Below, piece after piece: positions 59,828 through 64,000 of a DNA stretch of 64,000 bases (its first letter is position 1; each line of letters begins with the position of its first letter). This DNA is from JAWKWH01 sp040830725 (GTDB lineage Bacteria > Pseudomonadota > Alphaproteobacteria > Rhizobiales > Rhizobiaceae): contig JBFOMG010000009.1 of assembly GCA_040830725.1 (NCBI GenBank), forward strand, positions 62,001 to 126,000, given 5' to 3'. The translations under genes and the position numbers were made by a program. The notes below the pieces were generated by a model. The model was given only the letters and a program-made list of their open reading frames with translations. It did no database searches and was not told the DNA's origin.

Positions 59828-61273
59828 GTGGCCGACCAATACGATGTTATCATTATCGGTTCGGGTCCCGGTGGTTACGTCACGGCGATCCGCTCAGCGC
59901 AGCTCGGGCTGAAGACAGCGATTGTCGAGCGCGAACACCTGGGTGGCATCTGCCTTAACTGGGGCTGTATTCCGACCAAGGCGCTTCTGCGTTCGGCTGA
60001 GATCAAGCATTTTGCCGATCATGCCAAGAGTTACGGGCTGACGCTTGAAGGCAAGATGACCGCTGATGTTGGCGCGGTAGTCGACCGGTCACGCAAGGTT
60101 TCAGCACGGCTGAACGGCGGCGTCGGCTTTCTGATGAAAAAGAACAAGGTCGATGTGATCTGGGGCGAAGCCAAGCTGAAAGGCAACGGCGAGATCGTCG
60201 TTTCAAAATCGTCGAAAAAGCCTATGGAGCCGCAGCATCCGGTACCGAAGGGCACCAAGGGCGAGGGGACCTACAAGGCCAAACATGTCATCATCGCCAC
60301 CGGCGCACGGCCGCGCGCGCTGCCGGGAATAGAACCGGACGGCAAGCTGATCTGGACCTATTTTGAAGCCATGGTTCCCCAGGAACTGCCGAAAAAGCTG
60401 CTGGTGATGGGCTCCGGCGCCATCGGTATCGAGTTTGCATCGTTTTATAATGCCATGGGATCCGACGTGACCGTTGTCGAATTGATGCCGACGATCATGC
60501 CGGTTGAAGATGCCGAGATTTCCGGCATTGCGCGAAAGCAGCTTGAAAAATCGGGCCTGAAAATTCACACCGACGCAAAAGTGGCCAAGGTCGAGAAATC
60601 CGCCAACTCGGTCAAGGCGACGGTCGAACTGAAGGGTGGCAAGACCGAGGTGATCGAGGCCGATCGGTTGATTTCAGCGGTTGGCGTGCAGGGCAACATT
60701 GAAAATCTCGGTTTGGAAGATTTGGGCATCAAGACTGACCGCGGCTGCGTTGTGGTTGACGGTTACGGCCGCACCAATGTTGCTGGCATCTATGCCATCG
60801 GCGATGTTGCCGGCCCACCGATGCTGGCCCACAAGGCCGAGCATGAAGGCGTGATCTGTGTAGAGAAAATTGCGGGCGTTCCCGGTGTCCATGCGTTGGA
60901 CAAAGGCAAGATACCCGGTTGCACCTATTGCCATCCGCAAGTCGCCTCGGTGGGTCTTACGGAAGCGGCAGCCAAGGAGGCAGGCAAGGATATTCGCGTT
61001 GGCCGCTTCCAGTTCGGCGCAAACGGCAAAGCCATTGCACTTGGCGAAGACCAGGGCATGATCAAGACAATCTTCGACAAGAAGACCGGGGAGCTGCTGG
61101 GTGCTCATATGGTCGGTGCAGAAGTGACCGAGCTGATCCAGGGGTTTGTGGTCGCCATGAACCTGGAGACGACGGAAGAAGAGCTGATGCACACTGTCTT
61201 CCCGCATCCGACTTTATCGGAAATGATGAAAGAAAGCGTGCTGGATGCCTATGGCCGGGTGTTGAATGCCTGA
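59828..61273 (+). CDS. lpdA: dihydrolipoamide dehydrogenase (E3)
   Basis: 481 aa flavoprotein disulfide reductase. IIIGSGPGGYVTAIRSAQLG is the FAD motif (in part IIGSGPGGY), GGICLNWGCIPTK the redox pair, GSGAIGIEFASFYNAMG the NAD motif, and HPTLSE the C-terminal catalytic His region. It reoxidises dihydrolipoamide of E2. A 20-residue insert (KSSKKPMEPQHPVPKGTKGE) separates the FAD motif from ATGARPR. Start is GTG 59828 after GAAGGAG. Confidence 0.97.
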   Translation: MADQYDVIIIGSGPGGYVTAIRSAQLGLKTAIVEREHLGGICLNWGCIPTKALLRSAEIKHFADHAKSYGLTLEGKMTADVGAVVDRSRKVSARLNGGVGFLMKKNKVDVIWGEAKLKGNGEIVVSKSSKKPMEPQHPVPKGTKGEGTYKAKHVIIATGARPRALPGIEPDGKLIWTYFEAMVPQELPKKLLVMGSGAIGIEFASFYNAMGSDVTVVELMPTIMPVEDAEISGIARKQLEKSGLKIHTDAKVAKVEKSANSVKATVELKGGKTEVIEADRLISAVGVQGNIENLGLEDLGIKTDRGCVVVDGYGRTNVAGIYAIGDVAGPPMLAHKAEHEGVICVEKIAGVPGVHALDKGKIPGCTYCHPQVASVGLTEAAAKEAGKDIRVGRFQFGANGKAIALGEDQGMIKTIFDKKTGELLGAHMVGAEVTELIQGFVVAMNLETTEEELMHTVFPHPTLSEMMKESVLDAYGRVLNA

Positions 61274-61323
61274 TGCGTTCAACCGATATTGATGGATAGT
61301 TCGATTAACCGGGAGAACTGACA

Positions 61324-61566
61324 ATGAACTTCATCGTCTGGATCATCATTGGCGGACTTGCCGGCTGGATTGCGGGCATGATCATGAAAAACCAGTCGGG
61401 TCTGTTCATGAACATCATCATCGGTATCGTCGGCGCGTTTGTCGGCGGCTGGCTGTTCGATATTCTGCAAATCGCTCCGCAGGCCGGATTCGCCGGCTCA
61501 TTGGTTACGGCAATCGTCGGCGCGGTGGTGCTGCTGTTCGGCTTGAAACTGGTGAAAGGGCGCTAG
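61324..61566 (+). CDS. GlsB/YeaQ/YmgE-family membrane protein
   Basis: 80 aa with three hydrophobic segments and the Gly-rich pattern IIGGLAGWIAGMIMK, IIGIVGAFVGGWLFDI, IVGAVVLLFGLKL. The family is associated with stress in other bacteria; its job is unknown. GGGAG precedes the ATG. Located between lpdA and lipA. Confidence 0.9.
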   Translation: MNFIVWIIIGGLAGWIAGMIMKNQSGLFMNIIIGIVGAFVGGWLFDILQIAPQAGFAGSLVTAIVGAVVLLFGLKLVKGR

Positions 61567-61587
61567 ACAGCGCACGAGGCAACTGAG

Positions 61588-62544
61588 ATGGTTACTGTCG
61601 TCGACAACGTCACCAAGGCGCGGCCGCGCCATCCTGAAAAGGCCCACAAGCCGGATCAGGAGGTTTTGCGCAAACCGGACTGGATCCGGGTCAAAGCGCC
61701 GACGTCGAAAGGTTATCGCGATACGCATGATATTGTGCGGTCGAACAGCCTGGTGACTGTGTGCGAAGAGGCGGGCTGTCCGAATATCGGCGAATGCTGG
61801 GACAAAAAGCACGCATCCTTCCTGATCATGGGCGAGATTTGCACCCGCGCCTGCGCCTTTTGCAATGTGACCACCGGACTGCCCAACGCGCTCGATCGCA
61901 ATGAGCCGGAAAATGTCGCCCGGGCGGTCAGGACCATGGGGCTCAACCATGTCGTCGTCACCTCGGTTGACCGGGACGATCTGGATGATGGCGGAGCGCA
62001 GCATTTCGTCGAGGTGATCAAAGCCATTCGTAAAGCTTCGCCTTCAACGACGATTGAAGTGCTCACGCCGGACTTCCTGCGCAAAGACGGAGCGCTCGAA
62101 AAGGTGGTCGCTGCCAAACCGGATGTGTTCAACCACAATCTGGAAACGGTGCCCTCAAACTATCTGACTGTTCGCCCCGGCGCGCGTTATTTTCACTCCA
62201 TCCGCCTTCTGCAACAGGTCAAGGAAATCGATCCGACCATGTTCACCAAGTCCGGCATCATGGTTGGGCTTGGAGAAGAGCGCAACGAAGTGCTGCAGTT
62301 GATGGATGATTTGCGCACGGCAAACGTCGATTTCCTGACCATCGGCCAATATCTGCAGCCGACCCGTAAACATCACCCGGTGAAGAAATTTGTTACGCCG
62401 GATGAGTTCAAATCCTATGAGACGGTCGCCTATTCAAAAGGGTTCCTGTTGGTTTCAGCCAGCCCGCTGACGCGATCTTCTCATCATGCGGGCGAGGACT
62501 TTGCCAAGCTGCGGGCAGCGCGCGAGGCACAACACAAAGTTTGA
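61588..62544 (+). CDS. lipA: lipoyl synthase
   Basis: 318 aa radical SAM enzyme. The auxiliary cluster is in CEEAGCPNIGECW and the SAM cluster in CTRACAFC. RSSHHAGEDF near the C terminus is the conserved RSS motif that binds the auxiliary cluster. It inserts the sulfurs into octanoyl-lipoyl domains, including those of PdhB and PdhC upstream. Confidence 0.98.
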   Translation: MVTVVDNVTKARPRHPEKAHKPDQEVLRKPDWIRVKAPTSKGYRDTHDIVRSNSLVTVCEEAGCPNIGECWDKKHASFLIMGEICTRACAFCNVTTGLPNALDRNEPENVARAVRTMGLNHVVVTSVDRDDLDDGGAQHFVEVIKAIRKASPSTTIEVLTPDFLRKDGALEKVVAAKPDVFNHNLETVPSNYLTVRPGARYFHSIRLLQQVKEIDPTMFTKSGIMVGLGEERNEVLQLMDDLRTANVDFLTIGQYLQPTRKHHPVKKFVTPDEFKSYETVAYSKGFLLVSASPLTRSSHHAGEDFAKLRAAREAQHKV

Positions 62545-62597
62545 ATGATCGCTTGGCTTGATCTAAAGGTTGTGCTGAAAATGCGCCGGAGATCAAA

Positions 62598-63167
62598 TTG
62601 CCAAACTATGTCAGCATCGAATTTGCGGCCTCGGTGTTGAGGGGCTGTGACCGGATACTGGTAGTCGGTTGTTCAGCGAATGGAAAATCCACCCTTTCAC
62701 GAAATCTGTCCTGCAATTTCGGAATGCCCCACATTTCGATGGATCGTGAGGTTCTTTGGAAACCCGGCTGGGTACTGCGAAACAGGCAAGAGCAGCGCGA
62801 AATTATCGCAAAACTCGTCCAACAGGATCGCTGGGTGATGGATGGAACAAATCCATCAAGTCTGGATATTCGATTACCCCGCGCTGATTTGGTCATCTGG
62901 ACGAGAATGCCTCGTGCAACTGCGTATTACGGCCTTGCAAAACGATGTTTGAGATATCGAGGTGAAGTTCGCACTGACATGGCGGATGGATGTCCTGAGC
63001 AATTGCCAGACTTAGAGTTCCTTTCTTACATTTGGAATTTTGAGAAGAATCATGCTCCCAAATGCATTCGGGGTTTCGACGAATTTGGTCCGCTAACACC
63101 TGTAACCATCCTAAAAAGCCACCGCGAAGCACGCCGTTTCCTTGAACTTGGTGCTTCTGCCCGCTAA
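62598..63167 (+). CDS. P-loop AAA/adenylate-kinase-like protein (FlaR/topology-modulation type)
   Basis: 189 aa. VVGCSANGKSTLSRNL is the Walker A motif at about residue 23; MDGTNPSSLDIRLPRADLVIW resembles the lid/second-strand region of topology-modulation (FlaR-like) kinases, and ISMDREVLWKPGW the substrate segment. The ligand is unknown. Start is TTG 62598 with GGAG seven bases upstream. Its base composition is low: four full lines average about 45% G+C by my hand count, against about 57% in a lipA line. It separates lipA from the COQ10-like gene and may be recently acquired. Confidence 0.75.
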   Translation: MPNYVSIEFAASVLRGCDRILVVGCSANGKSTLSRNLSCNFGMPHISMDREVLWKPGWVLRNRQEQREIIAKLVQQDRWVMDGTNPSSLDIRLPRADLVIWTRMPRATAYYGLAKRCLRYRGEVRTDMADGCPEQLPDLEFLSYIWNFEKNHAPKCIRGFDEFGPLTPVTILKSHREARRFLELGASAR

Positions 63168-63176
63168 TTGGCGATC

Positions 63177-63629
63177 ATGCCAAAATTCTCGTCAACCCGC
63201 CGGGTCGCTCACACATCTGCTCAGATGTTTGCACTGGTCGCGGATGTGGAGGAGTATCCACATTTTCTGCCGATGTGCGAAGCGCTGGTTGTCCGCTCCA
63301 AGAAGGAACGCGACGGCAAGATACTGTTGGTTGCCGACATGACGGTCGGCTACAAGAAAATCCGCGAAACATTCACGAGCCAGGTGCTGTTGGATCGGGA
63401 AGCGTTGAAGATTGGCGTCAAATATATCGATGGGCCATTTCGCTATCTTGAAAACAATTGGGATTTTGATGACGCCGATGGCGGCTGTGACGTGAAGTTT
63501 TTCATCGATTATGAATTCAAAAGCCGCATTCTAGGTGCGCTGATGGGGGCGATGTTCGATCGCGCCTTTCACATGTTCTCCGAAGCGTTTGAGAAGCGGG
63601 CCGACCAGATTTACGGCAAGGCCGGCTAG
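63177..63629 (+). CDS. COQ10/RatA START-domain protein
   Basis: 150 aa of the START/polyketide-cyclase fold: MFALVADVEEYPHFLPMCEALVV is the diagnostic N terminus, and VKYIDGPFRYLENNWDF the central strand. In alphaproteobacteria it is the COQ10-like ubiquinone-binding protein for respiration; RatA in E. coli is a homologue once described as a toxin. ATG 63177 is preferred to the in-frame TTG at 63168. It follows the kinase gene by nine bases. Confidence 0.92.
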   Translation: MPKFSSTRRVAHTSAQMFALVADVEEYPHFLPMCEALVVRSKKERDGKILLVADMTVGYKKIRETFTSQVLLDREALKIGVKYIDGPFRYLENNWDFDDADGGCDVKFFIDYEFKSRILGALMGAMFDRAFHMFSEAFEKRADQIYGKAG

Positions 63630-63633
63630 GCGT

Positions 63634-64000
63634 TCAACCGGAAGAAAGTGTGCCGGCGATCTGTTCCAGCTTCACCAGCGCTACCCAGGTCGTCTCAAGC
63701 CGGATCGTTTCCCGGTCCGTTTCAGGGTCGTGATTGAGTTCGACCAAGTCGATAATTGCGCCGTCTTTGCCCGCAAAGCCGAGGTAGACCAGTCCGACCG
63801 GCTTTTCAGGCGTTCCCCCTCCTGGTCCGGCGATGCCGGTAACCGAAACCGCGATATCGGCACCGGAGTGCCGTGCAGCGCCGATTGCCATTTCCGCTGC
63901 GGTCTGCTGCGAGACGGCACCGTGTTCCAACAGCGTTTCGACGCTAACTCCGAGCAATTCGACCTTGGCCTGGTTGGAATAGGTGACGAAGCCGCGCTCG
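63634..64000 (-). CDS. cinA: CinA C-terminal-domain protein, cut by the window end
   Basis: The frame continues without stop to the end of the window, so only the C-terminal 121 or so residues are seen (ERGFVTYSNQAKVELLGVS ... SVTGIAGPGGGTPEKPVGLVY). This is the nicotinamide-nucleotide amidohydrolase (CinA_C, PncC) domain, which converts NMN to nicotinate mononucleotide. The catalytic region SVTGIAGPGGGTPEKPVG is intact. Whether the N-terminal MocF-like domain is present cannot be told. Convergent with the COQ10-like gene. Confidence 0.92.
   Translation of the reverse strand, partial: ERGFVTYSNQAKVELLGVSVETLLEHGAVSQQTAAEMAIGAARHSGADIAVSVTGIAGPGGGTPEKPVGLVYLGFAGKDGAIIDLVELNHDPETDRETIRLETTWVALVKLEQIAGTLSSG

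Noticed and set aside
1..64000. CRISPR arrays, insertion sequences, rRNA genes, prophage
   Set aside because: No regularly spaced direct repeats, transposase or integrase motifs, rRNA signatures or phage structural genes were found on reading both strands.

Overview
The window reads as chromosomal DNA of an alphaproteobacterium of the Hyphomicrobiales (Rhizobiales), probably near Phyllobacteriaceae/Ahrensiaceae/Hoeflea. The basis is a CckA hybrid kinase, a pyruvate dehydrogenase E1-beta carrying its own lipoyl domain, a cysteine-poor DksA, the clpP-clpX-lon-hupB-tRNA-Leu order, the rplM-rpsI-argC-speB neighbourhood, the ycjX/ycjF-like pair and the pdhABC-lpdA-lipA-COQ10 run. The species cannot be named from sequence reading alone. 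Most of the window is conserved core genome, densely packed on both strands, with no prophage, insertion sequence, rRNA operon or CRISPR array.

Layout. 1-1744: tandem caspase-like protease. 1752-9769: exopolysaccharide locus (export lipoprotein and GT4 glycosyltransferase on minus; Wzz/Wzc-like protein, polysaccharide deacetylase and DegT-type aminotransferase on plus; FemAB/BioF2-type acyltransferase and DUF2842 on minus). 9872-14525: heme A synthase, then argC, speB, a HEAT-like gene, rpsI and rplM on minus. 14746-17868: PaaI thioesterase, two divergent crotonases and a VOC protein, with a 300-bp inverted-repeat-bounded element between the crotonases. 17912-22641: small secreted protein, CoA-binding protein, LysE exporter, metY, cytochrome P450. 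22799-28389: proteostasis block clpP, clpX, lon, then hupB and tRNA-Leu(GAG). 28498-35158: HMCES/YedK, a 79-aa unknown, TrkH, DEAD-box helicase, MFS permease, anchored hydrolase. 35336-38512: cysK-alaX-sseA-GNAT operon. 38556-44752: xth, NCS2 purine permease, a secreted unknown, the ycjF/ycjX-like pair, SixA-like phosphatase. 44957-50914: dksA, fliO, then the cckA-VOC-kdsA overlapping operon. 51004-54621: 41-aa lipoprotein, 2OG-Fe(II) oxygenase, eno, RidA, ftsB. 54801-64000: pyruvate dehydrogenase and lipoate block (pdhA, a remnant VOC gene, pdhB, pdhC, SGNH hydrolase, DUF465, lpdA, GlsB/YeaQ protein, lipA, an AT-rich P-loop kinase, COQ10/RatA) and a cinA fragment running off the edge.

The genes group into an envelope-polysaccharide module, sulfur amino-acid metabolism in two places (metY; cysK-alaX-sseA), ATP-dependent proteolysis, and the pyruvate dehydrogenase complex with its cofactor synthesis (lipA) and shared E3 (lpdA).

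I found no complete, clearly new multi-gene system. The best leads are: a double caspase whose second domain keeps Cys but has a rearranged His motif and adds an EF-hand loop; a Wzc-like protein whose kinase domain has lost its P-loop Lys; a 67-aa VOC remnant inside the pdh operon; a dispersed 33-bp repeat forming terminal inverted repeats; two adjacent crotonases both lacking the two catalytic Glu; a 41-aa lipoprotein gene; overlapping palindromes at the thioesterase and ftsB 3' ends; and an AT-rich kinase inserted between lipA and COQ10.
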